Origin: Anastrepha obliqua
Taxonomy: Eukaryota; Arthropoda; Insecta; Diptera; Tephritidae
Length of the DNA stretch: 64,000 nt
Assembly (NCBI RefSeq): GCF_027943255.1
Contig: NC_072894.1
Location: 82,437,601 to 82,501,600, forward strand
Direction: 5' to 3'
Position numbers and translations under genes: made by a program. The notes under the pieces were generated by a model. The model did not search any database. It was not told the origin of the DNA and was given only the letters and a program-made list of their open reading frames with translations. Shown piece by piece: positions 20,664 to 30,227 of the stretch. Position 1 is the first letter of the stretch. Each line of letters starts with the position of its first letter.

Positions 20664-23600
20664 TTGACTCGGACGATTCCTGTAGCTATCGTCCCTTGAG
20701 GGTGACGCAAATTAACTTGCAGCATTCCAAAGCCGCTACTGCACTACTAAGTAGAAGGCTTTCCCAGCTGCACACATTACCCCACATAACAGCAGTGCAA
20801 GAGCCCTGGGTCTTTAGGGGCCGTCTCTGTGGCTTAAGTGCGCTGAAAGGGGCCACGTTACTATATGACAGGAGTTCTAGCAGACCTAGGACCGGTCTTA
20901 TAGTATCATCCCATCTCACTGTGACGGGTCTTGAGCAATTCTGTTGCCAAGACCTGGTAGCGGCTGAGGTGTGTTATAGAGGTAGACGCGGATGGTCGAA
21001 GTTTGTGATTGCATCTGCTTACTTTCCTTACGATGCTCTGGAAGGGCCACCACCCGGGAAGGCCACTAGTCTCGTGAGGTTCTGTGAGCGGCGCAGTCTG
21101 GGCCTCATCCTATGTTGCGATGCTAATGCCCAGCATACAATCTGGGGCAGCAGCAAGTGCAATGGACGGGGCTCTCGACTATTCGAATTTATCGCGTCCT
21201 CCTGCCTAGACATACAAAACAAGGGCTCACAGCCAACGTTTGTAACGTCTAGAAGACAGGAGGTGATTGATCTAACCCTATCAAACTCAAAACTTGGGTG
21301 GTCAATCAAGAACTGGAGAGTCCTTGCCGAAGATTCGTGCTCGGACCACAGGTACATTGAGTTTCAGTGTGGCGAGGAGGCACATATGCCATTGCCCTCT
21401 AGAAACCCAAGAAAAACAGACTGGCAGAAGTTTAGGGAGGCGTTGCGGGACCTTGACGTTGCGCCACCAAGACTTCGAAAAGAACAGGCCATTGAGGCGG
21501 CTGTTGAGAAACTTAACGCTGCCCTAACTAACTGTTTTGAGTCAGCCTGTCCAACTCGACCTCTCCCGAGCCGGACTCCCGTTCCGTGGTGGAACCAAGA
21601 GCTCCAGATGTTGAGGCATGAGTCGAAAAAACTTCTAAACCGGGCCCTCAAGACTAACCTTGCAGAGGACTGGGAGCGATACCGTGATGTTCAGAAGAAC
21701 TACAAGAGGCTTATTCGGGAATCGAAAAAAGCCTCATATAGGGAATTCTGCAGCGGTATTGAATCTCTGAGTGACACGGCGAAGTTGGTTGGGATCCTGA
21801 AAAGGGACCCAACGGCAAAGCTGGGGTCACTTAGGAAATCTGATGGCTCCTTCACGGAGCGGAAAAGTGAGACACTCAGCTTGCTGATGGAGTCTCACTT
21901 TCCTGGTAATCAGATAAGCATCAGCCGGCAACAGCCCTTATTGATAGAGGCAGTTGTCAGAGCTGCTACACCTTCTCGGCATGACTGGTTCGTTGCCAGA
22001 TCTGTGGTGAATGAGGCCGCCATTCGATTTGCCATCAAATCTTTTGACGACTACAAGTCGCCCGGGCCAGATGGCATATTTCCTGCCATGCTGAAGGAGG
22101 GTGCAGAGTTCGTGACAGCAGCCCTGAAGAAAATCTTCTCGGCATGCCTGGCACTGGCTTACATACCACGCTCTTGGAGGATGGTGAGGGTCGCTTTCAT
22201 CCCAAAGGTTGGAAAAGACGACTACACCAGCCCCAAAAGCTTTAGACCAATCAGCATGACCTCTTTCATGCTGAAAAGTCTCGAACGACTGGTGGAACTG
22301 CGCATACGTCAGAAGTCGCTGAAGGCTCACCCTCTGTCTCTATTTCAGCATGCCTATCAGAGTGGAAAATCCTGCGAGTCGGCACTGCAAAACCTTGTTG
22401 CTAGGATAGAGCTGGCCATCGACAGGAGGGACTACGCTATGGGTATCTTTTTAGACATAGAGGGGGCGTTTGATAATGCCACTTTTGATAGTATGTGTAA
22501 CTCCGCTAGTAGGCACGGCGTAGACCGGGTGCTAGTAAATTGGATTCGTTCGATGCTGGCCCAAAGAATCGTTTCGGTGCGAGCAGAGGAAGATCTGCTG
22601 GTGTCATCTGGGGTTAACAGAGGCTGCCCCCAAGGCGGCGTGCTGTCTCCGTTACTCTGGTGCATGGTAATCGATCCTCTGCTCACCACCTTAAACGATT
22701 CGGGAGTCTACGCACAAGCATATGCGGACGACGTTGCTTGTTTAGTAACAGGCTCTTCGCTTATGAACATCTGCAGGAAAGTGCAGAAAACTCTGGATCG
22801 GATTGACACTTGGTGCTGTGCGAACGGGCTGTCGGCAAATCCCGCCAAGACTGGTATTGTCCTCTTTACCAGAAGGAGGAAGCTTGACGGAATAGTTCTG
22901 CCAAAGCTAAAAGGAGTCACAATCCAGCTATCCAAGGAAATTAAATATCTAGGAGTAATCCTCGATAGTAAGCTCCTATGGAAATCACACGTTGAGACAA
23001 AGGCATCCAAAGCGCTGACAGCCTTCTGGCAGTGCAAAGGTGTCTTTGGGAAAACGTGGGGTCTCTCTCCTAGCAAGGTCCTATGGATCTACACAGCTAT
23101 GATAAGACCCATTATCACCTATGCATCAGTGGTCTGGATGAGTAGACTATCCCTAGTGGGAGTCAGGAGGACCTTATCGAGACTACAACGCACTGTGGCC
23201 ATCTGTTGCACCGGAGCTTTTCCGACTACTTCAGGCCCGGCACTAGATGCTCTGATTGGTTTACCACCACTTGATGCTTTCATCCGAGGAGAGGCCCTGA
23301 AGGCCATCTGCAGACTGAAACACAGTGGGAACTGGTACGGCCCTTGTCCAGCATTGGAACACAGAGAAGGCATGGACATCGATCCAACGATTCTCTCCAT
23401 GCCCCTTGACTCAATGCCATCAAGAGTCGTACTTGAAAAGAGATACAGTGTAGTGTTACCAGAGGCTCAGTTGTGGGGAGACTCAGAAAATGAGCCCGGC
23501 AAACACTGTTTTCGCATTTTTACGGATGGCTCCAGGACCGAGCATGGCTCCGGCTCTGGGGTCTACGTGGAATCCAGCGGGACAAAACTGCACTTTGCTC

Positions 23601-24349
23601 TTGGAATGCATGCATCTGTGTTTCAAGCGGAGGTGTATGCAGTTCAAGAAGCGATGAACTTTGTTGTGGAAAAACGATGGAGAGGCAGATCTATTTGTGT
23701 CTGCAGCGACAGCCAAGCAGCGCTTATGGCCTTAGACAGCCCTCAAACCACATCAGGGGTAGTGAAGTCCTGTAAATCCAGGCTGAACTATGTCGGCAGA
23801 CATAACAGCCTGATGCTAACATGGGTCCCGGGACACGTGGGTATCGCGGGTAACGAGACCTCTGACTCCTTAGCTAAGATGGGCTCTGAAGCCAACTTCT
23901 TTGGCCCAGAGCCCGCTTTGCCACTCCCCTCTGCGGCCATCACGGCCACGGTTAGCAAATGGGTAACTACTACCCACAAGCGAGCTTGGCAGGCTGAGAG
24001 AGGCTGCAGATGGACAAAACTGATGTTACCTGTCATGTCCGATCAACTGTCGCAAACCCTTCTGTCATTAAGCAGAGGGGAGTGCAGACGGCTGGTTGGA
24101 CTAATGACGGGCCACTTTCTGTGGGCAAAGCACATGGAAAGGTTGGGCATCTCAGACAGTGTACTCTGCCCAGCTTGTGAAGAGGAGGATGAGACGGCGG
24201 ACCACTTCCTGTGTGTCTGCCCCGCCTTCGCCCGAATCAGGTTTGAGGTCTTTGGCACTGATGTGTTAAGAAGCGACCATCTTGGCTCCTTGGCACCACA
24301 AGATCTACTCAGATTTCTTCGGAGATCGGGTAGATTTAAAGAAAATTAA
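20660..24349 (+). CDS. LINE ORF2 protein: endonuclease, reverse transcriptase, RNase H
   Basis: This 1229-residue replication protein nicks target DNA and copies LINE RNA into it. The endonuclease (about 10-235) keeps QINLQHSKAA, E48 in QEPW, D154/N156/H159 in CDANAQH and the catalytic SDH at 228-230. The reverse transcriptase (about 440-780) has YKSPGPDGI, FRPISMTSF, motif A FLDIEGAFD (D599), motif B NRGCPQGGVLSP and motif C YADD at 688-691. RNase H (about 950-1075) keeps all four acidic residues: D956 (TDGS), E991 (AEVYAV), D1017 (SDSQAA) and D1069 (ETSD). A C-x2-C-x8-H-x4-C motif starts at C1170. The start ATG shares ATGA with the ORF1 stop, so translation probably depends on termination-reinitiation. 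Length and motifs are complete and no frameshift was found. Confidence 0.95.
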   Translation: MIDSDDSCSYRPLRVTQINLQHSKAATALLSRRLSQLHTLPHITAVQEPWVFRGRLCGLSALKGATLLYDRSSSRPRTGLIVSSHLTVTGLEQFCCQDLVAAEVCYRGRRGWSKFVIASAYFPYDALEGPPPGKATSLVRFCERRSLGLILCCDANAQHTIWGSSKCNGRGSRLFEFIASSCLDIQNKGSQPTFVTSRRQEVIDLTLSNSKLGWSIKNWRVLAEDSCSDHRYIEFQCGEEAHMPLPSRNPRKTDWQKFREALRDLDVAPPRLRKEQAIEAAVEKLNAALTNCFESACPTRPLPSRTPVPWWNQELQMLRHESKKLLNRALKTNLAEDWERYRDVQKNYKRLIRESKKASYREFCSGIESLSDTAKLVGILKRDPTAKLGSLRKSDGSFTERKSETLSLLMESHFPGNQISISRQQPLLIEAVVRAATPSRHDWFVARSVVNEAAIRFAIKSFDDYKSPGPDGIFPAMLKEGAEFVTAALKKIFSACLALAYIPRSWRMVRVAFIPKVGKDDYTSPKSFRPISMTSFMLKSLERLVELRIRQKSLKAHPLSLFQHAYQSGKSCESALQNLVARIELAIDRRDYAMGIFLDIEGAFDNATFDSMCNSASRHGVDRVLVNWIRSMLAQRIVSVRAEEDLLVSSGVNRGCPQGGVLSPLLWCMVIDPLLTTLNDSGVYAQAYADDVACLVTGSSLMNICRKVQKTLDRIDTWCCANGLSANPAKTGIVLFTRRRKLDGIVLPKLKGVTIQLSKEIKYLGVILDSKLLWKSHVETKASKALTAFWQCKGVFGKTWGLSPSKVLWIYTAMIRPIITYASVVWMSRLSLVGVRRTLSRLQRTVAICCTGAFPTTSGPALDALIGLPPLDAFIRGEALKAICRLKHSGNWYGPCPALEHREGMDIDPTILSMPLDSMPSRVVLEKRYSVVLPEAQLWGDSENEPGKHCFRIFTDGSRTEHGSGSGVYVESSGTKLHFALGMHASVFQAEVYAVQEAMNFVVEKRWRGRSICVCSDSQAALMALDSPQTTSGVVKSCKSRLNYVGRHNSLMLTWVPGHVGIAGNETSDSLAKMGSEANFFGPEPALPLPSAAITATVSKWVTTTHKRAWQAERGCRWTKLMLPVMSDQLSQTLLSLSRGECRRLVGLMTGHFLWAKHMERLGISDSVLCPACEEEDETADHFLCVCPAFARIRFEVFGTDVLRSDHLGSLAPQDLLRFLRRSGRFKEN

Positions 24350-24418
24350 TAGGGAATCCAAGTGTAGTACAATGGACTCAATTAATGTCTGAGTGCTGCA
24401 CTTGCTAGTTGTCCCGAC

Positions 24419-24441
24419 AAAAAAAAAAAAAAAAAAAAAAA
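24419..24441 (+). other. Poly(A) tail of the LINE
   Basis: A run of 23 A residues follows GTTGTCCCGAC at the element's 3' end and abuts the right target duplication. A pure, long tail implies a young insertion. Confidence 0.9.
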
Positions 24442-24449
24442 GTAAATAT

Positions 24450-25000
24450 TAAATAATTATATTCATTGCATTTGTATTGGAATCACTGGTGTGAAATTAA
24501 ATTTTATTTATTTTTATTTAATTGAAAACAACATACAGTTCTGCGTGTTTAGCTAGATATTTATGCAGATTTAATGGAATAGTTTTCAACATACGACAAA
24601 TGTAAATATATATATGGCAAATGTAATAAAAAAATCTATTAAGTAGTTTGATATAAATGACGACAAAGAGTCACTCGCAATGATAGTTTAAAATTTTATT
24701 TCGGTTGTAAGTTTCTGACTTTTTTATTTAAGTAGAAAATTCAATTAACTGGCAGAAGCTTATTGTATTGCCCATATTTCAAAATTGTTTGTGGCATAAA
24801 CAAATTTTATTTATTTAAATATTTGCATTTGAATAAGTAATTGTTGGAGCCCATTCAATGTAATGCAACCTCGTATAAAAATAATTAATTTAATACTTTT
24901 ATATGATAACACTCATGTGTGGTTTAGTTAATATATTATAAATTCCATCCGCAATTTGCGCCTTAAAGAAAAATTTAGTGTTAAGAGTTTCGAGTTTTTC
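24450..25000. other. Non-coding stretch 3' of the LINE
   Basis: AT-rich, nothing recognised. Confidence 0.35.
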
Positions 25001-25108
25001 GATTCGCCACTTCTCTGCTCGCTATGCTTAGGCTATGTTCGCTTGACGAAAAATTTGTATGTGAAAACAAGAACGAAGTTATCAAGCAAATTCGTCCATA
25101 GCGCATGT
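25001..25108 (+). repeat. Dispersed repeat family B, copy 1
   Basis: The blocks TTCGCCACTTCTCTGCTCGC, TTGACGAAAAATTTGTATG and GAAGTTATCAAGCAAATTCG recur at 41069-41165 (plus) and, inverted, at 56884-56970. The family has no coding content here and its full extent is unknown. Confidence 0.7.
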
Positions 25109-25746
25109 ACTCATATCTATAAAACAATATCATAACTCACTATTTTCAATGCTGCCAACTTTCTTTCTGACATTAGGTACCTTTGATTAGGCCGCGTTTT
25201 TACAGCGCAACTTTTGTTGTTCAACTCGCAACACGTGGAAGCGCAAAAGGTGCAGAAAGGAGATGATGCATGGCCAATCGAAGACGACTAAAATTATGGC
25301 GGCATTTGAAACATTTATAGAACAGTATCCCTTCTCATTCAGAAAATGACTTGTTAAAGTGTGGCCCACATTTTCGAAGAAAATTCGCATGTCGGTGTAA
25401 TCAATGGCTCAGATCACGGAAAATTTTGTTTTACCTTACTCAGTGCATTTTTGCTTGGGAATCGAACAAAGTGCGGTATTCTGGGATGAACAGTGCAGAG
25501 CAGATATAATTCACAAAAATGCAAGTACCATTTGTTGCTTCCTCATATTTTACATATTTAAAGCACAAATAGTGGCTTTGTCGGATCTATGCCGAGAATA
25601 AAAATCTCTGTTGCCTTATTCAAACGGATTTGCTCTGTTTTTATACATTTTTAGACACCTGACCAATGTAGTCGGTGAGCAATGTAGTCATAAGTGATGC
25701 TAAAATCTCATTCATATTATTAAAGCGAATCATAAAAATAAATAAA
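25109..25746. other. Non-coding stretch, possibly part of repeat family B
   Basis: A minus-strand 67-codon frame (25187-25390) has no motif that I recognise. No splice sites of note. Confidence 0.3.
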
Positions 25747-26025
25747 TAATTGGCGCGTACAGTTGTGTCAGGTATTTGGCCGAGCTCTTCCTTCTATTTG
25801 TGGCGAGCCACTTGATGCTGTTCCCCAAATGAGGAGACCTTTAGTTTTAAACGGTCTCCGAACGGCAAATGGTTTTTATTAGGAACTTTTCATGGCAGAA
25901 ATACACTCGGAGGTTTGCTATTGCCTGCCGAGGAATGGCCGCTATTAGAAAAAACTTGTTCTATTATTCGAACCTACACACTCCCGCATAGTAGTCAGGG
26001 ACCAACCCATTCGGCTACGCCGGCC
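25747..26025 (-). repeat. tRNA-derived SINE, nearly full-length reference copy 7
   Basis: Read on the minus strand, it begins GGCCGGCGTAGCCGAATGGG, which contains an A-box-like TAGCCGAATGG. Then comes TGTAGGTTCGAAT (B box), a body of about 200 bp and a 3' end GTACGCGCCAATTATTTATT. A and B boxes about 45 bp apart are the internal RNA polymerase III promoter of tRNA genes, so this is a tRNA-derived SINE of about 280 bp. About ten full or partial copies lie in the window. It has no coding capacity and would rely on a LINE for mobilisation. I know no name for the family. Confidence 0.85.
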
Positions 26026-26821
26026 GATTTATATGTTCCATAAATTTAATATTAACCAAAAAAGACCAAACTTTAGAGCACCAAAAAGGCTTTGTTACAG
26101 CTTTTCGTTGCTCTAAATTTAAAGCCGACTCTAAAGGGAAAATCCGGTTCTAACTCGACCATGACTGAGATAAAGTATAGTTCAAATTTAACTTAGCTTT
26201 AACAATGAGGCATTATTTTTAGGAATTTAAATTAAACACCGAAGTTTTGATACCCTTTCAGGGATAAATGTTGATTTAAAACCCCCACAATTTGGCCATG
26301 AACACCAGATAAGTCAAGTCAGCAAGACCACTTTTCGTCTTTTCACACTTTACCAGAATCCTATCACTTATATGCACGCATGCATGTATTTCGATATACA
26401 TATGTATGCATTTACCCACCAAACCAAAACATTCGATTTTTTTAGAAATCAGATTTTTCTGAACAAAGTCGAAAGTTTCTCGATCTGGCTTAATAAATTC
26501 GTAAGGTTTCATAAAGAGAAAAATTATAAAAAAAATAAATAAAATAAAGTTTTCAAACTCAGTAGGCTCTGATTTATTTGTAAGACGTACATAAAAGAAC
26601 TACAACGCAGTGAAATTGGTAAGGCCAAAGAAAAGCGTCACAGTTTAATTAGTTTACTTAAAGTTATAATTAGTAGTTTCCTGAAGGCGAATAAGAACGC
26701 TAGTTCATCAGTTAAATAAGAAATTAATGAAATCACAAAGACCGCAACAAAATTAACGTTCTCTTTACAGAAGCATTTGTAGCATTAAAGTAGTCCAAAA
26801 ACTAGATTTCAACATCCTTCA

Positions 26822-26853
26822 AATGCAATTAAGCCACTATCGTTCAAGTAAGT
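26822..26853 (+). repeat. 32-bp dispersed direct repeat, copy 1
   Basis: AATGCAATTAAGCCACTATC then GTTCAAGTAAGT. The copy at 30801-30832 differs at two positions. No family is known to me. Confidence 0.75.
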
Positions 26854-27517
26854 GACCTGTAGAAGTTTTCGCATGAACGATGAGAATCAACAATTGAATT
26901 AGTAAGTATGAAAAAGTGTTTTTTTTTTATTGTACTTGCCCTATCCACTTTTAATGCGTATTCCTACGATTTCTTCTTTTATTCATATTTCTAACTCATT
27001 GTAAGCCCATTTGCAAGAGTATGCAGTTGTTAGAAATTTGGTGCACTTTCATGTCAGTGGAAAAATGGATTTGAGCTTTATAAAGTTCACTGTTTTTTAC
27101 ACTTTTATACTAACTCTTACATTTTATTACTACTTAAAAAACGTCAACACAGCAAGTGACCATTTTTAGTTCGTACGGCTGGTATAAACTTAACTTAGTA
27201 CTTAGTTACGTAAAGTTCTTCATTGATTATTGCTTCCCTCCGTTTTCCCATCTACATTTATTAGACTCATGCGTTAATTTTATGTTTTGTTTGCATACTT
27301 TACTTAGAAAATTGGTCCAAAAACATCTTTAAACGTGGCGCAAGCATTTCTTTAAAATATCAAAACAAATTGTTTGTTGGGTAGTTTGTTGTTGCTCGGA
27401 CATTAGTATGAAAACTTTGTTGTTGCATCTTTGTGTTACATAAATTACACAACTTTTTGTAAATCCTTTCAAGTGTACTTATCGTAAAACTTTTTAATTG
27501 CCTGCACGTCCTCCAGC

Positions 27518-27582
27518 AGCGACTACAACAACAGCATTTTCAACATCAGCATTGAGCAAAATTTCGTTAGTATTGGTGGTGC
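27518..27582 (+). CDS. Possible short internal exon, low confidence
   Basis: After a pyrimidine-containing acceptor (TGCACGTCCTCCAG) there are 65 bases open in two frames, ending at a perfect GTAAGT donor. One frame reads SDYNNSIFNISIEQNFVSIG and looks protein-like. The length, phase and lack of any partner exon leave this speculative. Confidence 0.2.
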
Positions 27583-28432
27583 GTAAGTAAATTGAGTTGG
27601 ACCACCAGTATCATGCAGCATCAGCTGGATCAGCACGTAAGTTGGTAAAAACAAAAATAAAAAAAGGGAGTTTACATATGTACACACATGTAGTAGGCTG
27701 TGATGGGAGGAAATGTAGATGTGTCTAGAATGGAGTCTTTACTGAAATATTTCAAATGCTGCGAATCACTATTTTCGAAAGAATTAAGTTGAACAAATTC
27801 TTATTTAATGATTGCTCTCATGAATTACAGCTTGATTTTATTGCATTGATAACCCAAATCATATTCCATATTTTGCAAGCACTAACATTTTAATTGTTTA
27901 AAGTAAGGGACCTTCACTGCTTAACTTTTTCTCAACCTTTGCCGACCAGAGTCTGATCCTCTTCAATTTCTATACTCGTACGAAGAAGTTAAGCTCTTAC
28001 GAAAGGATATACAAAAGGGGAAGAATAAATATAAGATAACCGAATTTTGAAAATAATTCAATTCTGTTACGGGGCGAACATTTTTAATTCATTCACGATG
28101 TTTAAACGCACAATGATTTTTAGCTTCGCACACGCGTTCTGTACATTGAAACTGATCGGCTTCCCTAAGCTCACCACTGAACCATCTTCATCGTCTCCTA
28201 ATTTGTTATTGCGGACGGAGGTATATATTATACATAAATAAAAGTATTTAAATATTTAACTTCTTGCTAGGATTTTCCTTCTTATTCCGCTATGAATTAC
28301 AATTAATTAAAAATTATATTGATACCACTAGTTTTTAAGTAGGTTATACTTCCTACGAATTCATAAAAATTGGATTTGTAAATCGTTTTAAAGTTGATTT
28401 AATTTTTAATAGTCTATGTATTTTCTTCGGCT

Positions 28433-28446
28433 GAATTTCCGTATGG
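28433..28446. repeat. Target-site duplication, left copy, of the RTE-like fragment
   Basis: GAATTTCCGTATGG is repeated exactly at 28885-28898 on the other side of the insertion. Confidence 0.9.
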
Positions 28447-28884
28447 CGCAGAAGCTTGGACGATGACAACATCCGATGAAGCGACGCTTGGAGTGTTCGA
28501 GAGAAAGATTCTGCGTAAGATTTTTGGACCTTTGCACGTTGGCAACGGCGAATATCGCAGACGATGGAACGATGAGCTGTATGAGCTTTACGACGACATA
28601 GACATAGCACAGCGAATAAAGATCCAGCGGCTACGTTGGCTGGGTCATGTCGTCCGAATGGATACAAACGCTCCGCCTTTGAAAGTATTCGATGCGGTAC
28701 CAGCTGGTGGTAGCAGAGGAAGAGGAAGGCCTCCTCTGCGTTGGAAAGATCAGGTGGAGAAGGACTTGGCTTCACTTGGTGTGTCCAACTGGCGCCGGTT
28801 AGCACGAGAAAGAAACGACTGGCGCGCTTTGTTAAGCTCGGCCAAAATCGCGTAAGCGGTTATCGCGATAATTAAGAAGAAGAA
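28447..28884 (+). mobile_element. 5'-truncated RTE-like LINE insertion with 14-bp TSD
   Basis: A 438-bp insertion is bounded by exact 14-bp target duplications. It carries only the end of ORF2, a short 3' UTR (AAGCGGTTATCGCGATAATT) and an AAGAAGAAGAAG tail. Extreme 5' truncation and a short tandem-repeat tail instead of poly(A) are typical of RTE elements. A second copy with the same 3' end is at 49087-49712 on the minus strand. Confidence 0.9.
28448..28855 (+). pseudogene. RTE-like LINE ORF2 C-terminus (truncated, frame open)
   Basis: The open frame starts within the YGAEAWTMTTSDEATLGVFE block and continues through RKILRKIFGPLH, RRRWNDELYELYDDIDIAQR, RLRWLGHVVRMD and RPPLRWKDQVEKDL to a stop at 28853-28855. 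This is the conserved tail downstream of the reverse transcriptase in RTE-type LINE proteins. The catalytic parts are absent because the insertion is truncated. The remaining 135 codons are uninterrupted, which indicates a young copy. It has no start codon of its own at the truncation point and is not expected to make a functional protein. Confidence 0.9.
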
Positions 28885-29774
28885 GAATTTCCGTATGGTG
28901 GATAATTGCATGGCTAATTTCAATTTAAGTGAAATCTCAGCGATGTTCAGTGCTTTTCAAATGTAGATGGGCACTTTACAGTAGCAGTAAAAATGCTGTA
29001 AATATAATTTTTTACTGATATTGCAATTTAGTTTACTGGTTACTGAAAAAAATTGCAGTAAAAATATTTTTTTACTGATTACTGGAAATTACTGTTTATT
29101 GATATGCAAAATGTAATGCACTCTCATCAGGGAAATTAAATCATTTAATCAAGATATATTTTTAATTTTGGATTATCCTCTTTTCCTCAAAAAACGAAAA
29201 GGAAGAAGGAAACTTAAAAGCGAAAATATTCAGCAAAGGTTGAAATAAAAATTATATGAAAAAATGTTTAGTATTATGAACGGATTGAGATCATCAATAA
29301 AGAAAGTCCACCTTAGGTGAAATATATTCTAACAAAAAATTTTTTTTATGACTATGATATATTATATTACAAATAAACTATGAATTAATACACATAAAAC
29401 CTCGAATGAAAATCTCGAGTTGTGACTCTTTGCATTTCGTATACGGTATAACAAAATCCACACTTCATAACTGTAACTGCTGTACAATCCAAACAAACGA
29501 ATTGCATGCAGAAGCAAAGAGATTTAAGAAGTACTTCCAGATTCAGCCTGACGCTTGAGATGTTGTTCTTGTCGCTATTTCTGTCCCTTGAAACAGCAAC
29601 TAAGTAAACAGAAGATGAAGTCAAAAAAATGTTCGACACCTATGAGGGGAAGTATGTAAAGAGAGCCGATGCCGAAACTTATGCTCTGCCTCGTAAACCT
29701 CAAAAAACTTTCTTTGATTTAGGGGCTGAAAGTATGTAATGGTAACACCTTATGCATATTCGTATATTTAAAAA

Positions 29775-29992
29775 AAATAAATAATTGGCGCGTACACTTC
29801 TGTTAGGTGTTTGGCCGAGCTCCTCCTCCTATTTGTGGTGTGCGTCTTGGTGTTGTTCCACAAATGGAGGGACCTACAGTTTCAAGCCGACTCCGAACGG
29901 CAGATATTTTTATGAGGAGCTTTTTCATGGCAGAAATACACTCGGAGGTTTGCCATTGCCTGCCGAGGGGCGACCGCTATTAGAAAAATGTT
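29775..29992 (-). repeat. SINE copy 8 (3' two-thirds) inserted in the hAT element
   Basis: Minus-strand SINE without its tRNA-like head, from the AAATAATTGGCGCGTACACT tail to CGACCGCTATTAGAAAA. It is the best preserved copy of the body and splits the hAT transposase relic. Confidence 0.85.
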
Positions 29993-30145
29993 TTTATTTA
30001 CTTAAATTAAAAACATGAAATGTAGGGCCACAATATTTTCAGGAAACACTTCTATACCTATCCGAACGAGATGAAGGAACAAGTTGTCTAAATGAACATC
30101 AGGCTATTAAAAATGTTTTTCTAAAGTATGGGGTATTATCATTTG

Positions 30146-30227
30146 TACTCTCCATCTGGTATCGCTAGGGACCAAAAGGTCTATACGTGGCTTATTGCCA
30201 ACCAGGCTAACCTAACCTAACCTAACC
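30146..30227 (+). repeat. 82-bp LINE 3'-end fragment with (CCTAA)n tail and 9-bp TSD
   Basis: TATCATTTG at 30137-30145 is repeated at 30228-30236 and brackets an insertion that ends in TAACCTAACCTAACCTAACC. The body (GGTATCGCTAGGGACC, AAGGTCTATACGTGGC) looks like a LINE 3' UTR. The tail reads as telomere-like CCTAA repeats, but is better explained as the 3' repeat of a severely truncated LINE. It lies inside the hAT transposase relic. Confidence 0.8.

Larger units (their letters stand above)
19246..24439 (+). mobile_element. Full-length LOA-clade-like non-LTR retrotransposon (LINE)
   Basis: The element is a complete unit of about 5.19 kb. It has a 194-bp 5' UTR starting CCGTGTGGAGTTGCC, two long intact ORFs overlapping by ATGA, a short 3' UTR, a 23-base poly(A) tail and flanking target duplications. 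Base composition is near 50% G+C, sharply different from the surrounding DNA. The domain order in ORF2 (endonuclease, reverse transcriptase, RNase H, Cys/His motif) and the reverse transcriptase text match the I-group LINEs with RNase H, closest in my judgement to LOA/Bilbo. Nothing in the sequence shows a disabling mutation, so it is a candidate active element. The clade assignment is from memory of family motifs and should be tested by phylogeny. Confidence 0.93.
26026..28430. other. Non-coding stretch with possible splice sites
   Basis: It is AT-rich. It holds one member of a 32-bp direct repeat (26822-26853) and a possible exon at 27518-27582, listed separately. Another GTAAGT is at about 27640. 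No transposon recognised. Confidence 0.35.

Noticed and set aside
19217..24258. Many minus-strand and alternative-frame ORFs of 70-150 codons across the LINE
   Set aside because: They are shadows of the two long plus-strand LINE ORFs in GC-balanced DNA, with no motif of their own.
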